64,000 nucleotides of DNA, from contig MSXO01000021.1 of NCBI GenBank assembly GCA_002083615.1, positions 74,667 through 138,666 of the forward strand. The letters are read 5' to 3'. The DNA comes from Proteobacteria bacterium ST_bin11 (GTDB lineage Bacteria; Pseudomonadota; Gammaproteobacteria; Methylococcales; Methylomonadaceae). The notes under the pieces were generated by a model. The model saw only the letters and a list, made by a program, of their open reading frames with translations, made no database searches and was not told the DNA's origin. Positions 51,601 to 61,031 of the stretch are shown one piece after another; within the stretch, counting starts at the first letter, position 1; each line of letters opens with the position of its first letter. Position numbers and translations under genes: made by a program.

Positions 51601-52225
51601 TCCAAAGAAATTTATGTAATTGAATTTGAAACCTAACCTGCAGTTGATCGGCCAGTATCAGTTCAGCCAGTTCGGTAGGCGACATCACACCCATCACCGG
51701 CGAAAAAAGTACTTCGCAATGTTCTACTAAGCGATAGAGCTCAAGCTGCTGCTTGGCCCATTGGTAATCGGCTGCATCGGCAATCACAAATTTGACTTGG
51801 TCGTGCGACGTCAAATACTGGATATTGTCGTAACGATTGCGGGCTAGCTCACCGGAACTCGGTGTCTTCAAATCCATGACTTTACTCACCCGCCTATCGA
51901 CCGCCGACACATCCAGCGCGCCGCTGGTTTCTAGCGAAACCTGGTAACCGGCATCAAGCAACCGCACCAAAAGGGAATGGCAGCCGGGTTGAGCTAAAGG
52001 TTCACCACCGGTCACGGTCACATAACGGGTTTTGTAACGAGCGACTTGCCCGAGAATGTCGTCGATGCTTAGTTTTTCGCCACCCGTAAAGGCATAAGCC
52101 GTATCGCAATAGGAGCAACGCAAGGGACAGCCTGTCAAGCGAATAAACACAGTGGGGAAGCCCACAGTATTTGCCTCACCCTGCAAGGAATAGAATATTT
52201 CGGTAATGCGTAAGCTTTGATCCAT
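51581..52225 (-). CDS. queE: 7-carboxy-7-deazaguanine synthase
   Basis: A 214-residue radical SAM enzyme. The cluster motif is GCPLRCSYCDTAYAF (CxxxCxxC), preceded by EIFYSLQGEANTVGFPTVFIRL, and followed by VTVTGGEPLAQPG. It rearranges 6-carboxytetrahydropterin to CDG. It follows cpoB by 12 bases and overlaps queC. Confidence 0.96.
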   Translation of the reverse strand: MDQSLRITEIFYSLQGEANTVGFPTVFIRLTGCPLRCSYCDTAYAFTGGEKLSIDDILGQVARYKTRYVTVTGGEPLAQPGCHSLLVRLLDAGYQVSLETSGALDVSAVDRRVSKVMDLKTPSSGELARNRYDNIQYLTSHDQVKFVIADAADYQWAKQQLELYRLVEHCEVLFSPVMGVMSPTELAELILADQLQVRFQIQLHKFLWNDARGK

Positions 52226-52237
52226 CCGAACGCCGAT

Positions 52238-53101
52238 CTATTGCGGCATTTGCGCCAGCTTTTTTTCCGCCAAATGCGCAGCAGTGGTGCCTGGGTAGCT
52301 GGTGGTCACCCGTGTCAGATAGTCGCGAGCTTTTGCGGCGTTTTGTAGATCGAATTCAATATAACCCAGCTTTAAAAGGGCGTCGGGGACTTTAGAACTA
52401 TTGGGATATTGACTGACCACCTTATTAAATGCAGCGCGCGCTGCATCAAATTCACGATTGATCTTATGCGCTTCCGCCAGCCAATACTGAGAATTGTCGG
52501 CGAACTCGCCGGCAGGAAAATCTTTCAGCAGGTCCTGAAACATTTTGATCGCTTGGGCGTTATGGCCATTGCGCAAAGTGTCGTAAGCCGCCTGATACCT
52601 TTCCTTTTCGTTGCCTTGCGCCGCAGTTACCGGCGGTTTGTTATCCACAACGCTCACAGGCGGAGGGGGCGTCGCTGTTGCGGCAACGGGTGCCGGCGTT
52701 TGTGCAGCCGGGGTAGACGGCACAGCAGGCTGGGCAGCAGGAGCTGCAGTTTGACCAGTCGCAACCCCGGCAGCGGGCAACGGCGGCGAAGCTTGACCCG
52801 GCGGTGGTTGCCCACCCGCAGTAAGCGCCTGCATCCGATCGTCAAGATCGGAGTACATATTGCTTTGTTTTCTTTGCAAGTCGGCGATGGTCTGAGATTG
52901 CTCCTCGACCATGCCGCGCAATTGCTGCACTTCCGACTGTAACTGCTCTAATCTACCCAATACCTCAAAAATGGCATTGTCCGTGGCGGCAGGCTGTGCG
53001 TATGAATTCGCAGCCGGATAACCCGCACCGTTGGGCGCAGCTGCGGCTTCGGCACTTAAGCCCAAGCCGAGACTCAGTATCAGAAGCGCACGTTTACTCA
53101 T
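52238..53101 (-). CDS. cpoB: Cell division coordinator CpoB (YbgF)
   Basis: A 287-residue periplasmic protein. Starting at ATG 53101 (ATGA overlap with the pal stop) gives a clean signal peptide ending at AEAAAA. A coiled coil (about residues 40-85: LGRLEQLQSEVQQLRGMVEEQ) is followed by a long Ala/Pro/Gln linker and three TPR units from about residue 165 (YQAAYDTLRNGHNAQAIKMF, then NSQYWLAEAH, VPDALLKLGYI). CpoB links Tol-Pal action to peptidoglycan synthesis at the septum. The Ala/Pro linker is longer than in E. coli. Confidence 0.93.
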   Translation of the reverse strand: MSKRALLILSLGLGLSAEAAAAPNGAGYPAANSYAQPAATDNAIFEVLGRLEQLQSEVQQLRGMVEEQSQTIADLQRKQSNMYSDLDDRMQALTAGGQPPPGQASPPLPAAGVATGQTAAPAAQPAVPSTPAAQTPAPVAATATPPPPVSVVDNKPPVTAAQGNEKERYQAAYDTLRNGHNAQAIKMFQDLLKDFPAGEFADNSQYWLAEAHKINREFDAARAAFNKVVSQYPNSSKVPDALLKLGYIEFDLQNAAKARDYLTRVTTSYPGTTAAHLAEKKLAQMPQ

Positions 53102-53661
53102 TGATAGCCAACTTCCACGCGGCGATTTTGCTGCCAAGCTGACTCATCATGACCAGACACGACAGGTTTTTCTTCGCCGTAACTAACGACTTCCAATTGG
53201 CTAGCAGTAACACCTTGCGAACGCATCATTCGCTCTACTGATTTAGAACGTTGCTCGCCCAAAGCAATGTTGTATTCGCTAGAACCACGCTCATCGGCAT
53301 GACCGGCCAGAATAACGTGCTGATTGGGATGCGAGGCCAAGTAACGCGCGTGAGCCGCGACGACAGGCACGTATTCTTGTTTGACTTGGCTGCTATCGAT
53401 TTCGAAGTAAATGACTTGCTTGGACAAAGGGTTGTTAGGATCGCTAAATTCCGGCCCAAGATTTGAACCCGAACCAAAGCTGCTGCCATTGCCAGAGCCG
53501 AATTGGCTACCGGACATCGATCCATCAGCCAGACCGCTGGTCGAAGCATCGGTACCTTGGGTCGAATCCGCTAAACCTTCTTCTTCGGTTGAGCTACAAC
53601 CGGTCGTTACCAAAATCGCAGTCATGGCTAAAGCCAAATAGGTTTTGTTAAATCTCATCAA
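53098..53661 (-). CDS. pal: Peptidoglycan-associated lipoprotein Pal
   Basis: A 187-residue outer membrane lipoprotein. The lipobox region is LVTTGCSS with Cys22 (or 21, depending on which of two Met starts is used). A Ser/Gly-rich linker (about residues 25-70) is followed by the OmpA-like domain with VIYFEIDSSQV, LAGHADERGSSEYNIALGEQR (Asp/Arg binding diaminopimelate) and the NRRVEVGYQ end. Its TGA overlaps the cpoB ATG. Confidence 0.96.
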   Translation of the reverse strand: MMRFNKTYLALAMTAILVTTGCSSTEEEGLADSTQGTDASTSGLADGSMSGSQFGSGNGSSFGSGSNLGPEFSDPNNPLSKQVIYFEIDSSQVKQEYVPVVAAHARYLASHPNQHVILAGHADERGSSEYNIALGEQRSKSVERMMRSQGVTASQLEVVSYGEEKPVVSGHDESAWQQNRRVEVGYQ

Positions 53662-53722
53662 TTTTCTCCAAATATTAAGTAAAACTCAGGTAGCGATAGT
53701 TTGAGGGCTATCGCAATTGCAA

Positions 53723-55006
53723 TCAAGGTGCCCAGGCCGGTTCACGGACCTCGCCACTCTCGAATGCCAATTTTTGTTGCATCGCGCCATCGGTAGACAC
53801 CACCGATAAGGCCGAGCGACCGCCGCGATTCGCGGCAAATAAAACCATACTGCCGTTCGGCGCAAAACTGGGTGATTCGTCAAGATTACCCTCGGTCAGC
53901 ACATTCACCGTACGCGAGGCCATATCCATAACTGCAATTTTGTAGCCTCCGCCGCTGCCAGTCACCATCGCCAGGCTTCTACCATCCGCCGAAAAGCGAC
54001 CTCTTGCGTTATAGTCGCCCTGGAATGTCACGCGACTCGCTTTGCCACCGGAAGCAGGCATCAGGTAAAGTTGAGGTTTACCGCCTTGATCGGAGGTGAA
54101 TAATATTGAGCTGCCGTCCGGCGACCAAGTCGGCTCGGTATCGATGGACAAACCGCTGGTCAAGCGCGTCAAAGAGCGACTACCCAAATTCAACACGTAA
54201 ACATCCGGGCTGCCGTCTTTTGAAAGCGTAACTGCCAGACGACTGCCATCGGGTGAGAAAGCCGGCGCGCCATTAATGCCCGGATACGAAGAAACGCTTT
54301 CCCGTTGCCCGGTTGCGAGCGTTTGTACCCAAATTTCCGAACGCTTGGTATGGAAAGATACGTAGGCAATTTTGCTGCCATCCGGCGACCAAGCTGGTGC
54401 CATGATAGGCTCTGGCGATTCGGCAATCGTCCTAGGGTTATAACCATCGGCGTCGGCCACTTGCAGCATAAACTGCTTGCCATTCCCGCGACGAACGCTG
54501 GTCACATAAGCAATCCGGGTGTTAAACGCACCTTTGCGGCCGGTCAGTTTTTCATAAATCAGATCACTGATATGGTGTGCAGCGCGGCGTAATTCGTTGG
54601 CGCCGGCAGTCAACCGGTAACCCATTAACAACTGGCCATTATGGACGTTAAACAAATGGAACTGAATATTGTAGCTGCCGCCATTGCCGACTACTTGACC
54701 TATAGCCATATAGTCTTGGCCCAGCACCTGCCAATCCTTAAAGTTGACCCGCTCCGGCTCGCTCGGCTTGGTTAACATATCGTCTTCAGGTAATGCCTTG
54801 AAAAAACCGCTACCACCCAAATCGGCACTAATAACATCGGACAATTTGACATTGCCGATAGAGCCTTGCTGAGCGAAGGGTACAATGGCGATAGGCACCG
54901 CAGTTTGCGAACCCTTGGTAATTTCTATGGTTAAACCGGCCGCCTGCGCCACTGTGAACATCCCAGCCAAAATGCCGCCGACTAATATTCTTGTAATTAA
55001 CATCAT
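53723..55006 (-). CDS. tolB: Tol-Pal system beta-propeller protein TolB
   Basis: A 427-residue periplasmic protein. The signal peptide ends at AQA (about residue 23). The N-terminal domain (VPIAIVPFAQ, then LSDVISADLGGSGFF) is followed by a six-bladed propeller with repeated SPDGSxIxF/Y strands (APAWSPDGSKIAYVS, PTWSPDGSSILFTSD). It binds Pal and TolA. Located between tolA and pal in the usual order. Confidence 0.96.
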   Translation of the reverse strand: MMLITRILVGGILAGMFTVAQAAGLTIEITKGSQTAVPIAIVPFAQQGSIGNVKLSDVISADLGGSGFFKALPEDDMLTKPSEPERVNFKDWQVLGQDYMAIGQVVGNGGSYNIQFHLFNVHNGQLLMGYRLTAGANELRRAAHHISDLIYEKLTGRKGAFNTRIAYVTSVRRGNGKQFMLQVADADGYNPRTIAESPEPIMAPAWSPDGSKIAYVSFHTKRSEIWVQTLATGQRESVSSYPGINGAPAFSPDGSRLAVTLSKDGSPDVYVLNLGSRSLTRLTSGLSIDTEPTWSPDGSSILFTSDQGGKPQLYLMPASGGKASRVTFQGDYNARGRFSADGRSLAMVTGSGGGYKIAVMDMASRTVNVLTEGNLDESPSFAPNGSMVLFAANRGGRSALSVVSTDGAMQQKLAFESGEVREPAWAP

Positions 55007-55028
55007 TCTCTCGTTTCCGTTTTACTGA

Positions 55029-56504
55029 TTATTCCGGTTTAAACACGAAGGTGAAAACTCTAAATTCCTGATTAAATAAATTTCTATCTTGCGGCACTGG
55101 TAATGGCGACGCTTTACGCACCGCATTTTCCGCCGAACGGTCAAAAATCGGATCGCCGCTGCTACCAATCACCACTGCGTCCATCACATCGCCACTAGCT
55201 AACAATTTTACCTGAATAGTACATCTTAAGCCCTGCGTCGCGTTGATGGGCCGGGTCCAGGCGCCTTCAACTTTGCGCGCTATCATCTGCTTGGCCGAGT
55301 CTACGGCTTGTTTATCCGATGCAGCTTTTGCCGCAGCCGCGGCGGCTGCCTCAGCTGCCTGGCGTTCTTTCTCTGCTCTTTCCGCAGCCGCTATCGCAGC
55401 TTGCCGCTCTTGTTCGGCCTTCGCTTTTGCCGCCGCTTCCGCCGCCAGTCGTTCTTTTTCGGCCTTTTCAGCTTTCTCCGCAGCCAACTTGGCCTGACGT
55501 TCTTTTTCAGCCTTGGCTTTGGCTTCCGCTTCGGCGGCCATCCGCTCCTTCTCGGCTTTTTCTGCCGCTATTTTGGCTTGACGTTCCTTGTCCGCTTTTT
55601 CAGCCGCTAACTGCTTGTCTTTTTCAGCTTTGGCTTTAGCATCGGCTTCCGCCGCTTGCTTGGCTTTTTCGGCATTCAGCGCGGCCTGTTTTGCCTTTTC
55701 GGCTTTAGCTTTTTCGTCAGCCAATTGCCTTTCCTTTTCAGCCTTGGCTTTGGCGTCCGCTTGTTTTGCTTGCTCCTGACGCTTGGCTTCCTCGCTCTTT
55801 TGTTCCTGCAGTTTTTTTTGCTGTTCCAGGGCTTTTTGCTCCTGTAACTTCTTTTCCTGCTCCAGTTTTTTGATTTCGGCTTCCTGCTGCTTTTCGCGCA
55901 TCGCTTCCGCCAGTTTTTGTTCCTTCAACTTGGCTTCGCGTTCCACTTCCTGTTGCTTTTGTTTTTCCAGCTGTTTTTGTTTCTCGACTTCCTTTTGCTT
56001 TTCCTCTACTTCCTTTTGTTTTTCCAACTCGGCTTGCTTCTGTTTTTCCGCGGCTTCCTTGGCTTTTTTCTGTTCCAGAGCTTGCCGTTCCTTGGCCTCC
56101 TCTAACTTTTTTTCCTCTTCCTTACGCTTGGCGACCAGTTGTTCCTGCAGTTTCTTCTCTTCTAGCGCTTCTTGCTTACGCTTTTCGGCGGCTTCCTGGA
56201 TTTTTTGTTCCTCAAGCACACGCTGCTTTTTGGCTTGCTGCAATAATTGCTCTTCGGTTTTTCTGGCGTTCTCCAGTTGCTCTTGATGCTGCTTTTCGGC
56301 TTGCTGTTTGTTTGCTTCGTTCTGCTTCAGGCGCTCGGCTTCAGCATCGATTTCCGCACCATCTAAGACTGTCGCTTCAATAATGTCGGCCGGCGGGGCC
56401 ATTTGAGCGTCGTCGGTTTCAGTGAGAAAACTAAAACTGAACAACAACACAATCAGAATATGCAGCGCTATCGCCTGTGCGAGCGAAGGTTTAAAACTTT
56501 TCAT
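55029..56504 (-). CDS. tolA: Cell envelope integrity protein TolA, long coiled-coil form
   Basis: A 491-residue inner membrane protein. A single membrane helix (ALHILIVLLFSFSFL, about residues 12-27) is followed by about 350 residues of Lys/Glu/Ala/Gln-rich helix with heptad-like repeats (KAEKERQAKLAAEKAEKER and variants), and a compact C-terminal TolA domain (VEGAWTRPINATQGLRCTIQVKLL..., ending REFRVFTF-like). It links TolQR to TolB-Pal. It is longer than E. coli TolA (421), mainly in the helix. The repeats are internal and could vary in number between strains. Confidence 0.94.
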   Translation of the reverse strand: MKSFKPSLAQAIALHILIVLLFSFSFLTETDDAQMAPPADIIEATVLDGAEIDAEAERLKQNEANKQQAEKQHQEQLENARKTEEQLLQQAKKQRVLEEQKIQEAAEKRKQEALEEKKLQEQLVAKRKEEEKKLEEAKERQALEQKKAKEAAEKQKQAELEKQKEVEEKQKEVEKQKQLEKQKQQEVEREAKLKEQKLAEAMREKQQEAEIKKLEQEKKLQEQKALEQQKKLQEQKSEEAKRQEQAKQADAKAKAEKERQLADEKAKAEKAKQAALNAEKAKQAAEADAKAKAEKDKQLAAEKADKERQAKIAAEKAEKERMAAEAEAKAKAEKERQAKLAAEKAEKAEKERLAAEAAAKAKAEQERQAAIAAAERAEKERQAAEAAAAAAAKAASDKQAVDSAKQMIARKVEGAWTRPINATQGLRCTIQVKLLASGDVMDAVVIGSSGDPIFDRSAENAVRKASPLPVPQDRNLFNQEFRVFTFVFKPE

Positions 56505-56512
56505 GGTGGTCT

Positions 56513-56971
56513 TTATTTGCTGTCTGGCGGCGGCGCGGTCATCAAGCCCACTTTGGGGGCACCGGTTTTCTTAAGTTCCACCATCACGCTGACGATACTA
56601 CCGTATTCCACTTCGTGATCGCCACGCACATACAGTTGGGCTTTGGGATTATTTCTGAATACCGCAGCGACTCTGGTTTTAACGGTATCGACATCGACCG
56701 GCGTCTCGGCTTCTTCATCACCGTTGCCAATATCGACATACAAACTGCCGTCTTTCTTGATCGAAACGATCACCGGCACCTGGTCTTGTAAATCAACCGA
56801 ATCAGCCTCGGCTTGGGGCAGTTCGACCTCTACGCCGGTTTGTACCAGCGGGGCGGTAATCATGAAAATCATCAACAGCACAAAGGTAACGTCGATATAA
56901 GGCACGACGTTAATTTCGGCCATTACCCCGCGTTTTTTGCGCGATCTGCGATTGCTGCCGCCTACATTCAT
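56513..56971 (-). CDS. tolR: TolR, energising subunit of the Tol system
   Basis: A 152-residue ExbD/TolR protein. Short cytosolic Arg-rich start, then MAEINVVPYIDVTFVLLMIFMITAP with the proton-path Asp in the single helix, then a periplasmic domain (VELPQAEAD, LYVRGDHEVEYGSIVSVM). Overlaps tolQ by four bases. Confidence 0.95.
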   Translation of the reverse strand: MNVGGSNRRSRKKRGVMAEINVVPYIDVTFVLLMIFMITAPLVQTGVEVELPQAEADSVDLQDQVPVIVSIKKDGSLYVDIGNGDEEAETPVDVDTVKTRVAAVFRNNPKAQLYVRGDHEVEYGSIVSVMVELKKTGAPKVGLMTAPPPDSK

Positions 56972-57645
56972 TTGCTGTGCGCCTGTCTTTGCAGTAATAC
57001 CACGAACTCGTCGACGAATAATTCGTAACGACCGGCCAAACGATCCAAACGCGTGGAGAAGCGGTTATAGGCTATAACTGCTGGAATCGCCGCGAACAAA
57101 CCGATCGCGGTGGCGATCAAGGCTTCGGAAATACCGGGGGCAACATTCGCCAAGGTGGCATTTTTAATTTCACCCAAAGCGCGGAATGAATTCATGATGC
57201 CCCAGACCGTACCAAATAGACCTATGTAAGGACTGGTGGAACCGACTGTAGCTAAAAACGGCAAGGTCTCGTCCAGCCTATCCAACTCCCGAGACAACTC
57301 GATGCGCATCGCCCGTTGCGCGCTCTCTACCTGGACCGAGGGTTCGACATCGCCCTTCTGGCGCATCCTTGCAAACTCACGGTAACCGGCCAGAAAGATT
57401 TTCTCAATACCTTCCGGCTCGAACCTGTCACTGGACATTTTTTTATACAACTCGGCCAAACCGACGCCGGACCAAAACTCCTCTTCAAAGTCGTCGGTGA
57501 TGGCGATGGCTTGCTTCAATTCTTTTCGCTTGGAAAAGATGAAGGTCCAGGAAGCAACCGATGCCGACAACAGAATGAACATAACAAACTGCACGACGAT
57601 GCTGGCTTCTTTGACCAGCGTCAGGATGGATAAATCGGTATTCAT
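56968..57645 (-). CDS. tolQ: TolQ, proton channel subunit of the Tol system
   Basis: A 225-residue MotA/ExbB-family protein. Three membrane helices: about residues 17-38 (VVQFVMFILLSASVASWTFIF), about 135-160 and about 170-195, with LATVGSTSPYIGLFGTVWGIM and AIGLFAAIPAVIAYN, the conserved channel segments. Overlaps ybgC by one base and tolR by four. Confidence 0.96.
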   Translation of the reverse strand: MNTDLSILTLVKEASIVVQFVMFILLSASVASWTFIFSKRKELKQAIAITDDFEEEFWSGVGLAELYKKMSSDRFEPEGIEKIFLAGYREFARMRQKGDVEPSVQVESAQRAMRIELSRELDRLDETLPFLATVGSTSPYIGLFGTVWGIMNSFRALGEIKNATLANVAPGISEALIATAIGLFAAIPAVIAYNRFSTRLDRLAGRYELFVDEFVVLLQRQAHSK

Positions 57646-58040
57646 TAGTTTAAATGTTCCAAAATAGCAGAGGGAATGAGTTTGGGCTTCATGCTTTGCG
57701 CATCAAGACAGGCAATTCGAATTTCAGCAGTGCATAACACGTCCTGGTGCCGGGTAATCGCTTGCTCAAAGGTAAAATTCGTTTTCTTATGTTCAATAAC
57801 TTTTGCATTCACATCCAACAGGTCGTTGAAGCGCGCCGGCTTCAAATATTCGACTTTTACCGAACGCACGACAAAAATCAGGTTTTGTTCAATAATAAGT
57901 CTGTCCTGTTCAAAACCGACGCTACGCAGCATTTCGGTTCTGGCGCGTTCAAAAAACTTCAAGTAGTTCGCGTAGAACACTACACCGCCCGCATCGGTGT
58001 CTTCGTAATATACCCTCACAGGCCAAGTAAATTCTTTCAT
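57645..58040 (-). CDS. ybgC: Acyl-CoA thioesterase YbgC (hot-dog fold)
   Basis: A 131-residue thioesterase. YYEDTDAGGVVFYANYLKFFERARTEML carries the conserved Asp and the Tyr/Asn pocket of the 4HBT family. First gene of the Tol-Pal operon, as in most proteobacteria, 18 bases after ruvB. Confidence 0.95.
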   Translation of the reverse strand: MKEFTWPVRVYYEDTDAGGVVFYANYLKFFERARTEMLRSVGFEQDRLIIEQNLIFVVRSVKVEYLKPARFNDLLDVNAKVIEHKKTNFTFEQAITRHQDVLCTAEIRIACLDAQSMKPKLIPSAILEHLN

Positions 58041-58058
58041 TCGTCTCTTAACGAATTA

Positions 58059-59096
58059 TTAACTTGCGAAGATGTCATCGGTGCCTGGTTGCTGCTTGGG
58101 CACTGGCAGGCCAAAGTGGCTGTATGCCTTATGTGTCACCACTCGTCCTCTGGGGGTGCGCATGATAAAGCCTTGTTGCAATAGATAAGGCTCCAACACG
58201 TCTTCAACGGTACCGCGCTCCTCGCTGATCACGGCAGCCAGGGTATCCAGCCCAACTGGACCGCCTTGAAAATGCTCTATCATGGCTGTCAATAACTTCC
58301 GGTCCAGCATATCGAAGCCTTGCTGGTCTATTTTCAGCATATCCAAGGCTTGTTTGGCAATCTCGCGACTAACCGTACCGTTGCCTTTTACTTCGGCAAA
58401 GTCACGCACTCGGCGCAACAAGCGGTTAGCAATCCTCGGCGTGCCCCGCGAGCGACATGCGATCTCGTCAGCACCACCGCTGTCCATCCCTATATTCAAC
58501 AGCTTGGCTGAGCGACTGACGATACTGGCCAGCTCCTCGACGGTGTAAAACTCAAGACGTTGGACGATACCGAAACGGTCGCGTAAAGGCGATGTCAACA
58601 AACCGGCTCGGGTGGTAGCGCCTATCAGCGTAAAAGGTGGCAAATCCAGCTTGATTGATCGGGCTGCCGGACCTTCGCCTATTATAATATCAATTTGGTA
58701 GTCTTCCATAGCCGGATACAACACCTCTTCCACCGCCGGGCTGAGCCTATGGATTTCGTCAATGAATAGCACATCGTGCGCTTGCAGATTGGTCAGCAAA
58801 GCCGCCAAGTCGCCGGCTTTATCCAGCACTGGGCCTGAGGTTTGCCGAATATTGACATTCATTTCCATGGCTACGATGTTAGCCAAGGTGGTTTTCCCCA
58901 AGCCGGGCGGACCGAAGATCAATACATGGTCTAACGCTTCCGAGCGCGTTACCGCCGCCTGGATAAAGATTTCCATTTGCTCACGGAGCTCTTTTTGGCC
59001 AACATAGTCTTTCAGGCGCTTGGGGCGAATGGCCCTATCCACACGCTCTTCGTCATTATTGCCCTGCGCTGTGACCAATCTGTCGCTTTCGATCAT
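58059..59096 (-). CDS. ruvB: Holliday junction branch migration helicase RuvB
   Basis: A 345-residue AAA+ motor. Walker A GPPGLGKTTLAN, Walker B VLFIDEIHRLSP, sensor 1 LIGATTRAGLLTSPLRDRFG, and the C-terminal winged helix with PYLLQQGFIMRTPRGR. Overlaps ruvA by four bases. Confidence 0.97.
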   Translation of the reverse strand: MIESDRLVTAQGNNDEERVDRAIRPKRLKDYVGQKELREQMEIFIQAAVTRSEALDHVLIFGPPGLGKTTLANIVAMEMNVNIRQTSGPVLDKAGDLAALLTNLQAHDVLFIDEIHRLSPAVEEVLYPAMEDYQIDIIIGEGPAARSIKLDLPPFTLIGATTRAGLLTSPLRDRFGIVQRLEFYTVEELASIVSRSAKLLNIGMDSGGADEIACRSRGTPRIANRLLRRVRDFAEVKGNGTVSREIAKQALDMLKIDQQGFDMLDRKLLTAMIEHFQGGPVGLDTLAAVISEERGTVEDVLEPYLLQQGFIMRTPRGRVVTHKAYSHFGLPVPKQQPGTDDIFAS

Positions 59097-59695
59097 TTAA
59101 CCGCACCGCGTAGCGCTAGACGAATAATGTCCTCGCAACTTTTATCTTCAGTGGCAATCGATTGCACCATTCGCGCCGCATCGGGCGGCTTATAACCCAA
59201 AGCACAGAGTGCACTGATTGCTTCTTGCTTGGGACTGGCTGCCGAACTGGGCAGCGAACTTGACCGCTCATTGGGTGCTGATAGCTTGTTCAATTCCGGC
59301 AAACGACCGCGCATTTCGATGATTAAGCGCTCAGCCGTCTTTTGGCCGACGCCCGGCAAACGCACCAAAGCTTTTACATCGTTATCATGGACGCAACGAT
59401 AAAATTCTTCTGTACTTTGCCCGGACAGAATCGTCAAAGCCAGCTTGGGACCGACGCCATTGACCTTGATTAGAGTTCTGAACAGCATGCGTTCGCTTTC
59501 CGTGGCAAAGCCGAACAGGATATGCGCGTCTTCCCGCACCACTAGATGCGTATGCAGCTTAACTTCTTGACCCAATGCCGGCAGGTCATAAAAGGTGTTC
59601 ATCGGCGCTTCCACTTCGTAGCCGACACCGTGTACGTCGAGCAACAATTGCGGGGGCGCTTTATGAATCAATTTGCCGCGTAAAAAACCAATCAT
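59093..59695 (-). CDS. ruvA: Holliday junction binding protein RuvA
   Basis: A 200-residue protein. The OB domain start MIGFLRGKL, then two helix-hairpin-helix motifs (LIKVNGVGPKLALTIL and LVRLPGVGQKTAERLIIEM), and a C-terminal RuvB-binding UBA-like domain. Four-base overlaps on both sides couple it to ruvC and ruvB. Confidence 0.97.
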   Translation of the reverse strand: MIGFLRGKLIHKAPPQLLLDVHGVGYEVEAPMNTFYDLPALGQEVKLHTHLVVREDAHILFGFATESERMLFRTLIKVNGVGPKLALTILSGQSTEEFYRCVHDNDVKALVRLPGVGQKTAERLIIEMRGRLPELNKLSAPNERSSSLPSSAASPKQEAISALCALGYKPPDAARMVQSIATEDKSCEDIIRLALRGAVK

Positions 59696-60189
59696 AAACT
59701 CGCCTTATGCAAGCGCATCGCGGTTTCCTGATAGTGACTATGACAAAGGCCGATCGCTAACGCGTCGCTAGCATCGATCTGCATGTCACCTTGAATACTC
59801 AACAAAATCTTCACCATATGCTGAACTTGCAATTTATCGGCATTACCTTTGCCAACCAAGGCCTGCTTCACCTGCCTTGCAGCATATTCGAACACCGGCA
59901 AATCGCGGTTCAAGGTCGCGCAAATAGCCGCGCCCCGTGCCTGACCTAGCTTCAGAGCCGAATCGGCATTCTTATGCATAAACACCTGCTCGATGGCCAT
60001 TTGCTCGGGACGATACAACTCAATCACCTGGCTGACACCATCAAAAATTTGCTTCAAGCGTTCGGGAAATTCATCGGATTTAATACGAATGCATCCGCTT
60101 GCTAGGTAGCGAATACCTCGCGGCGTCGACTCCACCACACCGTATCCAGTAATGCGCGAGCCGGGATCTATACCTAAAATTCTGGTCAA
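59692..60189 (-). CDS. ruvC: Holliday junction resolvase RuvC
   Basis: A 165-residue endonuclease. Catalytic acids in ILGIDPGSRITGYGVVE (Asp7), MAIEQVFMHKN (Glu) and QIDASDALAIGLCH (Asp pair). First of the coupled ruvC-ruvA-ruvB genes, 32 bases after yebC. Confidence 0.97.
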   Translation of the reverse strand: MTRILGIDPGSRITGYGVVESTPRGIRYLASGCIRIKSDEFPERLKQIFDGVSQVIELYRPEQMAIEQVFMHKNADSALKLGQARGAAICATLNRDLPVFEYAARQVKQALVGKGNADKLQVQHMVKILLSIQGDMQIDASDALAIGLCHSHYQETAMRLHKASL

Positions 60190-60221
60190 TAGTGTATTGG
60201 TGCGAGTAATTTAGTAGCGTG

Positions 60222-60974
60222 TCAGGCATCGAGTGCAGTCATAATATCGTCGCTGATGTCGGCATTCGAATACACATCCTGCACATCGTCCAGATCTTCC
60301 AATCTATCGATTAATTTCAACATTTTTTCGGCCGCATCGGCATCTAATTCGGTTTTCACATCGGCGTGCATAGTCACTTCGGCATTTTCCGGCTCGAAGC
60401 CGGCAGCGACCATGGCTTCCTTGACTGTCATATAGTCTTCCGGCGTGGTAAAGACATCAATAGAGCCGTCATCATTGGTAACCACATCCTCGGCGCCCGC
60501 TTCCATAGCCGCTTCCATCAACGCATCTTCATCGACATCGCTTGCGTAGCTGATGATACCGACTTTACGAAACATGTAAGCCACCGAACCATCGGTGCCT
60601 AAATTGCCGCCAGCCTTGGAAAACGCATGCCTCACATCGGCGACAGTACGATTGCGATTATCGGTTAAGCAATTGACCATCACCGCCGTGCCGCCGGGGC
60701 CATAGCCTTCGTAACGCACTTCTTCATAGACCACGCCATCGACCGCGCCGATGGCTTTTTTAATAGTGTTGTCAATGGTATCGCGTTTCATATTGGCGCC
60801 AAGCGCCTTATCGATAGCAGTGCGTAGACTGGGGTTGTTGGCCGGATCGCCGCCACCGGAACCCTTAGCGGCCACGGTGATTTCCCGAATCATTTTGGTA
60901 AAAATCTTGCCGCGTTTAGCGTCCTGCGCGCCTTTACGATGCTTGATGTTAGCCCACTTGCTATGCCCTGCCAT
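60222..60974 (-). CDS. yebC: YebC/PmpR-family protein (translation factor or regulator)
   Basis: A 250-residue cytosolic protein. The start AGHSKWANIKHRKGAQDAKRG is nearly invariant; three domains follow, ending in the acidic LEDLDDVQDVYSNADI. Members were described as transcriptional regulators, and more recently as ribosome-associated factors that relieve stalling. Upstream of ruvC as in E. coli. Confidence 0.96.
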   Translation of the reverse strand: MAGHSKWANIKHRKGAQDAKRGKIFTKMIREITVAAKGSGGGDPANNPSLRTAIDKALGANMKRDTIDNTIKKAIGAVDGVVYEEVRYEGYGPGGTAVMVNCLTDNRNRTVADVRHAFSKAGGNLGTDGSVAYMFRKVGIISYASDVDEDALMEAAMEAGAEDVVTNDDGSIDVFTTPEDYMTVKEAMVAAGFEPENAEVTMHADVKTELDADAAEKMLKLIDRLEDLDDVQDVYSNADISDDIMTALDA

Positions 60975-61031
60975 TGTATCTCTCTGAATCTTCTAAATAT
61001 TTGGTAATTTTATCATCGTCCCGTCTGCTTA

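Noticed and set aside
55243..56286. Long antisense frames opposite tolA, rich in Phe, Ser, Leu and Cys
   Set aside because: They are the reverse reading of the Lys/Glu/Ala repeats of tolA and have no protein-like features.
55350..56300. Short direct repeats that could suggest a CRISPR array
   Set aside because: They are in-frame coding repeats of the TolA coiled coil with no regular spacers.
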